From Verrucomicrobiales bacterium (lineage in GTDB: Bacteria; Verrucomicrobiota; Verrucomicrobiia; Verrucomicrobiales; DEV007): a stretch of 64,000 bases of DNA. The position numbers and the translations under genes were made by a program. The notes beneath the pieces are model-generated. The model was not told the origin of the DNA. It did not search any database and worked only from the letters and a program-made list of their open reading frames with translations. Location of the stretch: positions 372,001 through 436,000 of the forward strand of contig JARGPJ010000003.1 of the NCBI GenBank assembly GCA_029212615.1, in the 5' to 3' direction. This document shows positions 43,605 to 52,036 of the stretch, in pieces (positions within the stretch are counted from its first letter, which is position 1; each line of letters starts with the position of its first letter).

Positions 43605-44786
43605 TCAGTCCAGGTGCCCGATATCGAGCTGCGGGCGACGCCGTTGTGCCTCCGGGTCGATGCGGTGAACCCAGACACTCTGAACGAGTCCCATCAGGAA
43701 AAGGAGCACCACAATAAATGTTCCCCCGTAGCTGATGAACGGAAGCGGGATTCCTGTGATCGGCATGATGAGCAGATTCATTCCCACATTCTGATAAATA
43801 TGGGCAAACAAAAGGCCTACGACCCCGACGACAAGAAGCCGCCCCATCATGTCCCGGCTGTAAAAGGCCACGTAGATGCACTGAAGCAACAACAAGGTGA
43901 AGCCCCCGAGCATGAGCAGGGCCCCTCGAAATCCCCATTCCTCTGCAAGCACCGGAAAAATGAAATCGTTGATCGCTGTATCAGGCGAAATGAAGCCCTT
44001 ATTGTTCACCGTTTCGGGGTTCTTAAACCCTTTCCCGCTCCAGCCCCCGCTTCCGATCGCGAGAAGGTTGTTATAGGCACTGTATGCTTCCGCGAGAATG
44101 TTAACTTTCTTCCCCTGAAGCATCTCAATCTGCGTCGTGATCCGCTTTTTCTGATAGTCTTTCAGCCCGAAAAAGAAGGCAAAAGGCAGAAACATCGTCA
44201 CGCTCAGGACGATCACAATCATGAACCGGAAAGGGATGTTTCCGATCAGAACCATCGCTCCAAAAACCGGAACCCAGACAATGGCCGACCCGAAGTCACC
44301 TTGAAGGAGAACAAAAGCAAAAGGCACAAGAGCGACGAGGCCGGAAACAGTGAGTCGAATGAATGGATTCCTGAGGATCGGATGCCAGCGGTGCAGGGTG
44401 CAGAGCACCACCGCGAGAAGGATAAGCCCGCCTGCAATCGCCAGCTGGGACGATTGAATCAGAATAGGGCCGACACTGAGCCAGGCTCGCGTCCCGTTAA
44501 TCTCAACCCCCGCAAAAGTCGTAAAGATCAAAAGCCCCACGGTGATCAGGTAGAGCGGAAGACCGAAGTATTTGATCCATTTATAGTCAATCAGACTTGT
44601 CGCGGTGAAAACGCCGAGGCCAATGAGAATCCAGTAGACCTGGTCCTTCCACTTCGTCGAGAGGACAGACTCCTCTCTCATCCAACAGGCACTGTAGATC
44701 GCAAAAACGCCGAAAATCAGCAAGGCAATCATGTTGGCAATCAGGAGCCAGTTCATGCCTAGAAACTTTCTGAAAAGAGGAGTCAT
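43605..44786 (-). CDS. rodA: SEDS-family glycosyltransferase (RodA/FtsW)
   Basis: A 393-residue peptidoglycan glycosyltransferase of the SEDS family with about ten transmembrane segments. It polymerises lipid II with a class B PBP, either for elongation (RodA) or division (FtsW). The key extracellular motif AINDFIFPVLAEEWGFRGAL carries the essential Asp, and LPFISYGGT the C-terminal signature. The length and the LRL...QGDFGSAIVW region suit RodA, but a firm choice over FtsW is not possible here. ATG 44786 is preferred; an upstream TTG would overlap the ABC-like gene. No PBP2 or MreC lies in view. Confidence 0.84.
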   Translation of the reverse strand: MTPLFRKFLGMNWLLIANMIALLIFGVFAIYSACWMREESVLSTKWKDQVYWILIGLGVFTATSLIDYKWIKYFGLPLYLITVGLLIFTTFAGVEINGTRAWLSVGPILIQSSQLAIAGGLILLAVVLCTLHRWHPILRNPFIRLTVSGLVALVPFAFVLLQGDFGSAIVWVPVFGAMVLIGNIPFRFMIVIVLSVTMFLPFAFFFGLKDYQKKRITTQIEMLQGKKVNILAEAYSAYNNLLAIGSGGWSGKGFKNPETVNNKGFISPDTAINDFIFPVLAEEWGFRGALLMLGGFTLLLLQCIYVAFYSRDMMGRLLVVGVVGLLFAHIYQNVGMNLLIMPITGIPLPFISYGGTFIVVLLFLMGLVQSVWVHRIDPEAQRRRPQLDIGHLD

Positions 44787-44794
44787 GGTTTTGA

Positions 44795-45577
44795 TCAAAG
44801 ACAACAGCTCACGAGCCGCTTCGTGTAGTCGTGCTCCGGGCGGTTCACCACGGACTCGGCCGGGCCGATTTCAAGCAGGCGCCCCCGATGCAGCACGCCG
44901 ATATCATCGCCTAATTGGTGAGCAACTGCAAGATCGTCTGTAGCCACCAGAAGCGTGAGCTTCATTTCCTCACGAACATGTCGAACGAGGTTCAACAGCT
45001 CCGCCTCCTGCACGGCGTCCAGTCCGTGAGTAAAGCCGTCGCAAATCAGGAAATTCGGCTGCATCAACATCGCCCGCGCAAGAGCCACCTCCTGCCGCTC
45101 GACCGCATCGAGTTCACGGGGATAGAGCGGACGAATCACCTCAGGGAGCCCACAGAGAACCATGACCGCTTCGGTGCGCCGGTGCCATTCCTCCCGGGTT
45201 TCTTTCGGGTACCAATGCTTCAGCACTTCAAGAAACATCTGGTCGACTGTCATCTCAGCGCTGAGCTGGCCCGCTTGATCAGGAAAAACAGCCTGCAACC
45301 GCTTCCGAAGTCGCCGGAAATGGCGATCCCCCAGCAGGGTCGTCTCCACTTCAGCAAAAGTGATCGTTCCCGAGGCGACTTCGCGCATCTTCAGGATCGC
45401 CATCACAATCGCCCGCTTTCCGCTGTTCTCCTCACCGACAAGACTGAGACTCTTCCCTTTCTCCACCTCAAAAGAGACTTCTTCAACGAGGGGGTTCTCG
45501 GTGATATCATATCGAAACCAGTGCCGACGGCGGCGCTGCTGCAACAAAGTCAGATTTTCAACCGTGAGGTAGGACAT
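44795..45577 (-). CDS. OppF/DppF-like ABC protein with degenerate ATPase motifs
   Basis: 260 residues with the overall pattern of peptide-transporter ATPases, but every nucleotide-handling motif is altered. Walker A is GEENSGKRA (48-56; Lys kept, Ser/Thr replaced by Arg), the Q-loop reads VFPD (Gln replaced by Pro), the signature is LDAVERQ instead of LSGGQ (156-162), Walker B ends LICDG with Gly where the catalytic Glu should be (181), and the H-loop is ATDD (His replaced by Asp, 214). It is probably ATPase-dead and may be a regulator or scaffold. No permease or binding protein is adjacent. It just precedes the SEDS gene, overlapping its possible early start. Confidence 0.78.
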   Translation of the reverse strand: MSYLTVENLTLLQQRRRRHWFRYDITENPLVEEVSFEVEKGKSLSLVGEENSGKRAIVMAILKMREVASGTITFAEVETTLLGDRHFRRLRKRLQAVFPDQAGQLSAEMTVDQMFLEVLKHWYPKETREEWHRRTEAVMVLCGLPEVIRPLYPRELDAVERQEVALARAMLMQPNFLICDGFTHGLDAVQEAELLNLVRHVREEMKLTLLVATDDLAVAHQLGDDIGVLHRGRLLEIGPAESVVNRPEHDYTKRLVSCCL

Positions 45578-45689
45578 TCACCCCAACTGTAGTGAAAACA
45601 CTCATCGACAGCAATCGCGATCCTCATCGAAATAGAAACGGGATTTACTTGCGAAATGAGGACCAAGGCGGAACCCTTTACCCTTGAAC

Positions 45690-46163
45690 ATGAATGGTTT
45701 CCTCCCCCATACCGTTCTCTTTTTAACCGCCTGCCTCCTTTTCAGCGGATGCACGACGCAGACGGCCAATGAGAAACGCATCGAGAAAAATCCCGCGCTC
45801 TATGAAAAGCTAAGTTCGCGGGACAAAGAGCTCGTTCGCGCCGGAGAGGTCGCCGAAGGCATGTCGCAGGAAGCCGTCTTTATCGCCTGGGGTCGCCCCG
45901 ACCGCGTCATGACGGGTGGTCGAAACGGCAAGTCGAACGAAAAGTGGGCTTACTTCGACAGCACCCCGGTGAGGACATTTTCCGTTGGAGTGGGAACGGG
46001 AGGCTTCTCCCCTTTCTACACTAATTTTGGTGTTCATCCCTCCTACGGATACAGCTACGGCCCGGGATGGGGCTATGGAACCGACATCGATTTTGTTCAA
46101 CACATCAGCCGCGAAGTTGAGTTTACGAATGGCCGAGTCACCGCCTGGGAGCGTCTCCGTTAG
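45690..46163 (+). CDS. Small lipoprotein of unknown function
   Basis: A 157-residue exported protein with a lipobox LLFSGC (Cys at about residue 20), so it is probably lipidated. The mature part opens with NPALYEKLSSRDKELVRAGE and GMSQEAVFIAWGRPDRVM, a SmpA/BamE-like start, where a short helix and a G.P..V turn precede beta strands. The second half is rich in Gly, Tyr, Phe and Ser (SYGYSYGPGWGYGTD). ATG 45690 is preferred over the TTG two codons earlier. It is divergent from the ABC-like gene and directly upstream of moaA. Function unknown. Confidence 0.72.
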   Translation: MNGFLPHTVLFLTACLLFSGCTTQTANEKRIEKNPALYEKLSSRDKELVRAGEVAEGMSQEAVFIAWGRPDRVMTGGRNGKSNEKWAYFDSTPVRTFSVGVGTGGFSPFYTNFGVHPSYGYSYGPGWGYGTDIDFVQHISREVEFTNGRVTAWERLR

Positions 46164-46167
46164 AAAA

Positions 46168-47172
46168 ATGGAAGACCGCTTCGGACATCGCATCAGCTAC
46201 CTTCGTGTCTCCGTTACGGACCGCTGTAATGAACGATGCCAATACTGCATGCCACAGGAAACGCAGGAATGGCTTAACCGCGAAGAGGTTCTCAGCTACG
46301 AAGAAATGCTGCGGGTTGTCCGCGTCGGATCCGGTCTCGGCATTTCAAAAATCCGCGTGACCGGTGGTGAACCCCTCACCCGCCGTAACGTCCTCTGGTT
46401 TTTCGAGCAGCTGAACCGGGTTGATGGGATCAACGACATCGGGATTTCAACCAACGGCACCCTCCTCGGCAAACTCACGAAAGAAGGTATCAGCACGGCG
46501 CAGGCCCTCAAAAACGCCGGAGTCCGCACCGTGAACGTCTCTCTCGATACGCTCGACCCGGAAAGCTACGCGGAAACAACCGGACGTGACCTCTTTGAGG
46601 ACGCCGTCGCCGGGATTGATGCGGCGCGCGAAGCGGGATTTGAAAAAATCAAAATCAACTCGGTGCTCATGCGCCATCGAAATGAGCATGAGCTCTGGGA
46701 CATGATCGAATTTGCGAAAGACCGCGAGCTTCTCCTGCGGTTTATCGAGCTCATGCCGGTAAGCACCACACATGTCCTCACTGAGGAAAACTTCCTCCCC
46801 TCCGGCGAAGCGAAAAAGCTCATCGAGTTTCGACATGGCAAGTTAAAACCGCGCCCTGACATCCGCACGAATGGGCCGGCGACCTACTACGAGATTCCCG
46901 GAACCGGTCAAATTGTCGGCTTTATCGGTGCCATGACAAATCTTCACTTCTGTGAGACCTGCAACAAACTCCGCCTCACCTGCGAAGGAAAACTCCGTCC
47001 CTGCCTCGGAAGCCACCTCGAATTCGACATGCGCGAAGTCCTCAGAAATGAGGAAATGACCGACGAAGACGTCGCCAGATTCTTCATGAACGTGGTCGAT
47101 CGAAAACCGGAAATGCACGAGTTCCGCGAGAACTACCAACCCGGTCGGAAGATGGTTGCGATCGGAGGATAA
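46168..47172 (+). CDS. moaA: GTP 3',8-cyclase MoaA
   Basis: A 334-residue radical-SAM enzyme that starts molybdenum-cofactor synthesis by converting GTP to 3',8-cyclo-7,8-dihydro-GTP. The SAM-cluster motif is RCNERCQYCMP (Cys20, Cys24, Cys27), with KIRVTGGEPLTRRN as the GGE motif, and a second cluster in CETCNKLRLTCEGKLRPC. The C-terminus ends GG, as in functional MoaA. ATG 46168, four bases after the lipoprotein stop. moaC, which acts next, is 4 kb away at 51288 rather than adjacent. Confidence 0.96.
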   Translation: MEDRFGHRISYLRVSVTDRCNERCQYCMPQETQEWLNREEVLSYEEMLRVVRVGSGLGISKIRVTGGEPLTRRNVLWFFEQLNRVDGINDIGISTNGTLLGKLTKEGISTAQALKNAGVRTVNVSLDTLDPESYAETTGRDLFEDAVAGIDAAREAGFEKIKINSVLMRHRNEHELWDMIEFAKDRELLLRFIELMPVSTTHVLTEENFLPSGEAKKLIEFRHGKLKPRPDIRTNGPATYYEIPGTGQIVGFIGAMTNLHFCETCNKLRLTCEGKLRPCLGSHLEFDMREVLRNEEMTDEDVARFFMNVVDRKPEMHEFRENYQPGRKMVAIGG

Positions 47173-47342
47173 TCCCGTGAATCCATGCAAATTCCGTGAA
47201 AGGCACCCTCATTGATACCCCCCCCGAACCACCTTTCGCCCCCAAAGCCGAATCTGACATTCAACGCCCTGATCAGGCATTTATTTCCCATTGCCATGAC
47301 CTCGTCATATTGCAGGATTCAGGCAATCGCTTCCAGTTTTAT

Positions 47343-50198
47343 ATGACCCCCCGTTCTCGATCCATAAAGGTTGCCATCCTGAGCTGCCTCATTCTTGTGT
47401 CAGGATCAATAGTGAACGCTCAATTCACCTGGGACGGCGGAGACAGCTCAAGCCGGGATTGGTCTGACGACAACTGGACCGGAACAGCACCCACCACAGG
47501 TTTCAGCAATGACTTCGTCTTCGGGGGTAACACGAATACGGGAACCCTCGCGATGCCCCTGAACAACGATCTCACCGGAGGCACCGTGACGTCCATCACC
47601 TTTGACTCTGGAGCAGGCGCATTCGTCATCGGCGGAGAGGCCTTTACCCTCGACGGAAACATCGCCTTCACCGGAAACCCCTCATCGCCAGTCACCCACG
47701 TGATCGAAAATGACATCACCCTCTCTTCCGGAACCAAAATAATCACTCTCGAAGACAACGGTAAACTGACACTCAATGGTGAAATTTCAGGAGGTCAACC
47801 TGTCGTCGTGAATGGCGATGGCACATTAACTCTCAACAACAGCACCAATTCTTTCACCCGCCTTCAAGTGAGCGGAAACGCCACCGTAATCATCGATCAT
47901 TTCGGAGCGTTGGGGAGTGAGAACCGGATCCTCGCCGGATCGGGAAACAACACCCCGACGCTGGAGTATACCGGGGAAGCAGTGGCGACAGATGTGCAAT
48001 TGCGATGGGGACTCACCTCCGGAACCGGTGGTCTCATCTTTCGAAATACCAGTTCAACAGGTGGAACGGTTGACTTTACCAACAGCATTCTCAACCTCAG
48101 GCCCCCTACTTACAACGGAACAGGAGATACACGAAACATCGAACTCGACGCGAATACCGGAGATATCATCGTTCGGGGTCTGATTCAGGATCCCGAAAAC
48201 ACCGGAATAGATATCACCAGCCTCACTAAAACAGGAAGTCATTCACTTACCCTCGAAGGGATCAACACCTACACCGGGTCGACCACTGTTTCCGAGGGCA
48301 CTCTCATTCTCAATGCAAATCAAACGCTGAACAGCACGAGCGGGATCACGATTGCAAGCAACGCGACCTTGCAACAAACCGGTATCGCCGGAGGAATGAT
48401 CAATGACGCAGCCCTCGTTACCGTCAACGGGCGTTACGATCTCGACAAAGCAGAGCAGATCGGAAACCTCGCCGGTTCCGGCATTGTTTCCGCGACCGAT
48501 CTAAACTCAAGCGGCGCAAACGAATTTGTTCTGTCGGTAGGCGTCGATAACACAAATTCCACGTTCAGCGGACAGCTGACCGAATCGATCAATCAACTGG
48601 CATTAACAAAAAGGGGAACCGGGATTCTCACCCTCAGCAATGCCGGAGCCAGCGCCAGTGACTACACCGGCCAGACGTTCATCGCAGAAGGAACACTCCA
48701 GCTGGGATCCAACGGAGGACTTGGAAATACCGGTTCGGTCAAGATCACCGATGGAACCCTGGATCTCAATAATTTCGATCAAACTATCGGCAATGAATTA
48801 ACTTTTGGCGGCGGGCTTAACGCAAGCGGGGTCATCAACACCGGGACAGGAACTCTAACAATGCGCAGTAGTTCAGGCAGACTTGATATCGACTATCTCT
48901 CGGCAAATGCCCCGCTCGGGGCGGTCATCAACGGCTTTCTCGAGCTCGACCCTGCCAATAAAAATGTCATCTTCGAGGTGCAGGACAGCACAGCAACGAC
49001 TGAGGAATTGACGATTAATGCCATCATCAGCAACGGTAATAATTCTTCAAATATTGACGGAGGAACCTTCTATATCACTTCCGGTGGCACCATGATTTTA
49101 AACGGAGTCAATACCTTCGACATGGCTGCCCTCCAAGTTCGAGGCGGCACCTGGGTCCTCGGTACCGATGACTTCTCAGACGGAGTATCTGCCGGCGCAC
49201 TTGGGAAAAACGATGAGATTGTCAGCATTGGCAATAACGCCGAAAACGAAAACGCCGCGCTTCTCCTCAAATCCGGAGTAACCAGTGATCGCGATGTGAC
49301 CGTTATTAATGACTCTACTGTTGCCGTCACGAGAACTTTGGGAGGCTTCGACAATTCCGGCACCTCAACCTTCAGCGGCGATATTACGATGAACAACGGA
49401 ACCATTGGATCCACCCGCTTGACTGCTGATACCGGAAGTACTGTGGTTTTTTCGGGAGTAATCAGTAACGGCGCGAACCCCGTCGGGATCGAAAAAATCG
49501 GAGGCGGCACCGTTCGCCTCGAAGGAAACAACACCTTCGAAGGTGACGTTCTCATCAGCGAAGGAACGCTCGCCCTGAGCAGTACAACGCTCAATACGAC
49601 CATCGGTAACACCTCGCTGATCGAAATCAGCGACTCGACAACTCTGGACGTTTCCGGCATTACGACGAGCGGTGGGTTCGAACTCCAAAACGGTCAAACC
49701 CTCGCCGGTCAAGGCAGCGCCACAACGGGGAATATTTCCGGTAACACGACCCTCCTTTCCGGCTCAACCCTCACCGCCGGTGAAAACGGAACGATCGGGA
49801 CACTCGCTTTCGGAAACGATCTCACCACCGAAACGGGAAGTACCTGGCTCGTCGATCTCGTCAATGACTCAAGCAGCGCTGACCTCGTGAATATCACCGG
49901 GGCACTCACTCTTGGCGGAGCCCTTTCGATCAATGAAGTGTCCGGCTCCTTTACTGAGGGCGCCAGCTACACCATCGCCAACTACGGCAGCCGCAGCGGG
50001 ACATTTTCCAATGCAGCGGACGGTGCCATCATCACCAGCGGTGGCGGCTCCTGGCGGGTGAATTACGGCGGAACCGGGGCCGGAGCCATCACGCTCACTG
50101 CCGTGCCGGAACCTGCCACATTTATCCCCCTCCTCCTCTTGCTCGCAGGAGGCATCCACCTCACCCGGAAGAGACAGAAGCGAAACTGTTCCGTCTGA
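47343..50198 (+). CDS. PEP-CTERM protein with autotransporter-associated beta-strand repeats
   Basis: An exported protein of 951 residues. Signal peptide about 1-28 (ending IVNAQF). The body is a Gly/Thr/Asn-rich beta-helix with at least three beta-strand repeats of the form G.L.L.G.NTYTG.T...GTL.L: LTKTGSHSLTLEGINTYTGS (about 294), LTKRGTGILTLSNAG (about 420) and IEKIGGGTVRLEGNNTFEG (about 715). The C-terminus is a PEP-CTERM sorting signal: VPEPATFIP, a hydrophobic segment LLLLLAGGIHL and basic TRKRQKR (about 920-951). It is probably processed by the exosortase at 30393 and displayed on the surface. ATG 47343 gives the signal peptide. Confidence 0.91.
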   Translation: MTPRSRSIKVAILSCLILVSGSIVNAQFTWDGGDSSSRDWSDDNWTGTAPTTGFSNDFVFGGNTNTGTLAMPLNNDLTGGTVTSITFDSGAGAFVIGGEAFTLDGNIAFTGNPSSPVTHVIENDITLSSGTKIITLEDNGKLTLNGEISGGQPVVVNGDGTLTLNNSTNSFTRLQVSGNATVIIDHFGALGSENRILAGSGNNTPTLEYTGEAVATDVQLRWGLTSGTGGLIFRNTSSTGGTVDFTNSILNLRPPTYNGTGDTRNIELDANTGDIIVRGLIQDPENTGIDITSLTKTGSHSLTLEGINTYTGSTTVSEGTLILNANQTLNSTSGITIASNATLQQTGIAGGMINDAALVTVNGRYDLDKAEQIGNLAGSGIVSATDLNSSGANEFVLSVGVDNTNSTFSGQLTESINQLALTKRGTGILTLSNAGASASDYTGQTFIAEGTLQLGSNGGLGNTGSVKITDGTLDLNNFDQTIGNELTFGGGLNASGVINTGTGTLTMRSSSGRLDIDYLSANAPLGAVINGFLELDPANKNVIFEVQDSTATTEELTINAIISNGNNSSNIDGGTFYITSGGTMILNGVNTFDMAALQVRGGTWVLGTDDFSDGVSAGALGKNDEIVSIGNNAENENAALLLKSGVTSDRDVTVINDSTVAVTRTLGGFDNSGTSTFSGDITMNNGTIGSTRLTADTGSTVVFSGVISNGANPVGIEKIGGGTVRLEGNNTFEGDVLISEGTLALSSTTLNTTIGNTSLIEISDSTTLDVSGITTSGGFELQNGQTLAGQGSATTGNISGNTTLLSGSTLTAGENGTIGTLAFGNDLTTETGSTWLVDLVNDSSSADLVNITGALTLGGALSINEVSGSFTEGASYTIANYGSRSGTFSNAADGAIITSGGGSWRVNYGGTGAGAITLTAVPEPATFIPLLLLLAGGIHLTRKRQKRNCSV

Positions 50199-50280
50199 GC
50201 TCAGTTTTCGTTCGCATCCCGGAGCAGTTCACCCGGACAGGAAAAAGAGACTCGAGTCTCCTCCCGTGAACAAGCTTGTT
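50183..50280. terminator. Dense inverted repeats between convergent genes (possible bidirectional terminator)
   Basis: Four inverted elements lie in 98 bases: AAACTG/CAGTTT (50183-50188 with 50202-50207) around the palindrome CTGAGCTCAG (50195-50204); the palindrome GAGACTCGAGTCTC (50247-50260) nested in GTTCAC/GTGAAC (50227-50232 with 50266-50271); and AACAAGCTTGTT (50269-50280). T-runs are short, so termination is plausible but not certain. Confidence 0.45.
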
Positions 50281-50316
50281 TGAAACCGGAAGAGGAGGCG
50301 AGCAAAGATCCAATGC

Positions 50317-51237
50317 TCAAGGCCGGGGAAGACTCCTCAACGATTTCGCCGGCCTCCCGTCATCAAAAATCACATACCGGTACTTCGAAACGTAGGCTTC
50401 GCCCGGCTCAATCGTGAATGGCTCCTCCACCATGGGAGAGAAAACAAAGTAGGGCTTTGCAGGATGCAGCCGAACCCACTGAGGATATCGGAAATTTGAC
50501 GGATCCTGAATCGCCAGAATCCCGCAGGGAGATCCATCGATGAGGCCCGACATCACCACCGATTCCGGGCGGGTATGATTTCCCCTGATCCGGCCGAGGC
50601 CCTCATTCGTCCGCATCAACAAATCATCTTCTCCCATCCACGCGCGGCTACCGCGAATCGCCATTCCTCCATAGTGATACTTCTCGATCACCAGCGGGCG
50701 CTCCCCCGCGAGAGACTGCCTTGAGACCAGATCAATGACATATGCCTTCTCTGCTTTCCTGACGAGCACCTCCCATTTCTCGGTGAGAACTGCCTTTGGC
50801 TCTATCGGAGCCGTGAGATCATCCCAGCGATGCCGCACCTCAAATCCGACATGGTCGTCCTCCTCGATGAGTTCGACCGTCTCAGCGTAACTGATCCCCC
50901 CCGCCATCTTTTTCTGATTCCAGAATTCAGGCGACCGTCCTTCAAAGCTCGTTCTCGTCCAGGCAAAGAAAAGTCCATGTTGATGAGGGTGATCCGGCGC
51001 GAAATCATCCGTGACCTGTTTTCCGGAAGGGGTGAAAACGGGATGAATATAGCCCGATCTCGTGTAAACAGGGTCATTCTCCTCCGTATCCGCTGTCGGA
51101 GCCTTGTTGTAGACCAGAACAGTCGATCTTCCATTCAGGACCGTAATGGCCGCATCTGTCTCGCGGACAAGAAGGTCACCGCCTTGACTGCGAACATGGC
51201 AGAGAAATATAAACAACACGCAAAATATCGGACGCAT
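50317..51237 (-). CDS. DUF6807 (PmoA-like) exported protein
   Basis: A 306-residue protein with a signal peptide (about 1-19, ending VRSQGG) in the DUF6807 family, common in Verrucomicrobiota and Planctomycetota and of unknown biochemical role (old names as 'methane oxygenase PmoA' are misleading). Typical segments are [20 protein letters not shown], the His-rich [20 protein letters not shown] and EKWEVLVRK. The His cluster suggests metal or sugar binding. It faces the PEP-CTERM gene and is divergent from moaC. The start is ATG 51237. Confidence 0.83.
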   Translation of the reverse strand: MRPIFCVLFIFLCHVRSQGGDLLVRETDAAITVLNGRSTVLVYNKAPTADTEENDPVYTRSGYIHPVFTPSGKQVTDDFAPDHPHQHGLFFAWTRTSFEGRSPEFWNQKKMAGGISYAETVELIEEDDHVGFEVRHRWDDLTAPIEPKAVLTEKWEVLVRKAEKAYVIDLVSRQSLAGERPLVIEKYHYGGMAIRGSRAWMGEDDLLMRTNEGLGRIRGNHTRPESVVMSGLIDGSPCGILAIQDPSNFRYPQWVRLHPAKPYFVFSPMVEEPFTIEPGEAYVSKYRYVIFDDGRPAKSLRSLPRP

Positions 51238-51250
51238 GGCCGAGTATATC

Positions 51251-51287
51251 CTTTTTACTTTTCAGCTTTCCACCTTTTACTTTCCGC
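51251..51287. repeat. Heptamer-type T-rich repeat between DUF6807 and moaC
   Basis: CTTTTTA, CTTTTCA, GCTTTCC, ACCTTTT, ACTTTCC: an approximately 7-base period just upstream of the moaC start. It covers the expected ribosome-binding region of moaC, and no normal one is seen. Confidence 0.5.
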
Positions 51288-51752
51288 ATGTCTGACTCCC
51301 CCTCCCTCACTCATCTCCGCGAAGACGGCAGCGCTGCGATGGTCGACATTTCGGAAAAGTCTATTGTGAGACGCGAAGCCATCGCGAAGGGGTTTATCGA
51401 GCTTCAAGCGGAAACTCTCGCCGCGATCAGCACCGGGAACCTGCCTAAAGGGGATGTGCTCGCCGTGGCGAGGATTGCAGGCATTCAAGCTGCGAAGAGG
51501 ACGGCCGAACTTATTCCCCTCTGCCACCAACTCCCCCTCACCAAAGTGGCAGTCGATTTCAGCATTGAAACCGAAGGAGTTCTTATCGAAGCAACCGTCC
51601 GAACCGATGCCAAAACCGGTGTTGAGATGGAAGCCCTCAGCGCTGTCTCTGTGGCTGCCTTAACGATCTACGACATGTGTAAGGCCATCGACAAAGGCAT
51701 GACTATACGGGAAATCACACTCTCTCAAAAAACGAAAAGCGATCTCAAGTGA
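51288..51752 (+). CDS. moaC: Cyclic pyranopterin monophosphate synthase MoaC
   Basis: A 154-residue molybdenum-cofactor enzyme that rearranges 3',8-cH2GTP into cyclic pyranopterin monophosphate. Signature segments are [13 protein letters not shown] and [20 protein letters not shown] followed by [10 protein letters not shown], where the Asp and Lys residues are catalytic in E. coli MoaC. ATG 51288 is right after a T-rich heptamer tract. It is separated from moaA by the PEP-CTERM and DUF6807 genes; other moa genes are not in the window. Confidence 0.95.
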   Translation: MSDSPSLTHLREDGSAAMVDISEKSIVRREAIAKGFIELQAETLAAISTGNLPKGDVLAVARIAGIQAAKRTAELIPLCHQLPLTKVAVDFSIETEGVLIEATVRTDAKTGVEMEALSAVSVAALTIYDMCKAIDKGMTIREITLSQKTKSDLK

Positions 51753-51786
51753 AACCAGTCACTTGAGGTGATAGGTGACTAACAGA
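51753..51786. repeat. Imperfect palindrome/heptamer remnant after moaC
   Basis: AGTCAC (51758-51763) and GTGACT (51775-51780) flank TTGAGGTGATAG, with a 7-base step (GATAGGT, GACTAAC). It overlaps the last codons of the minus-strand 51759-52019 gene (encoding LVTYHLK). No T-run follows. Confidence 0.4.
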
Positions 51787-52019
51787 GAGAAAAAGAAAAC
51801 GGCGAGGAAAACCGGTATACCGGTATAAGCAAGGATGTGCAGCTTATCTGTCCGGAGCTTTTCCGGCGGATAGCCGGGGAAAACCGCCGCTCCGAATTTC
51901 AGACTGATGCGCGCATAGAGCGATGCCCCGGCAAAGGCGAGAAGAAACAGCCCCACAAATATCTGCGCCGGCACCGGCATGGTATCAAAGACCAGCGAGA
52001 GATTTGTCCACTTTTCCAT
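51759..52019 (-). CDS. Small two-span membrane protein
   Basis: An 86-residue protein with two transmembrane segments (about residues 18-38, AQIFVGLFLLAFAGASLY, and 65-82, GIPVFLAVFFFSLLVTY). It has no motif I recognise. ATG 52019 gives a short polar N-terminus; an earlier start would overlap the next gene. Lying 17 bases after the FAH-family gene, it is probably cotranscribed with it. Its last codons are encoded by the repeat remnant at 51758-51780. Confidence 0.6.
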   Translation of the reverse strand: MEKWTNLSLVFDTMPVPAQIFVGLFLLAFAGASLYARISLKFGAAVFPGYPPEKLRTDKLHILAYTGIPVFLAVFFFSLLVTYHLK

Positions 52020-52036
52020 CACTCCACCTTTCAGGA

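Noticed and set aside
43527..44762. Plus-strand open frame of 411 codons, Lys/His/Pro-rich
   Set aside because: Antisense to the SEDS gene, without recognisable domain; composition as expected for a mirror of a hydrophobic membrane protein.
51758..51780. Terminator after moaC
   Set aside because: The AGTCAC/GTGACT stem has no T-run and lies inside the coding end of the minus-strand gene.
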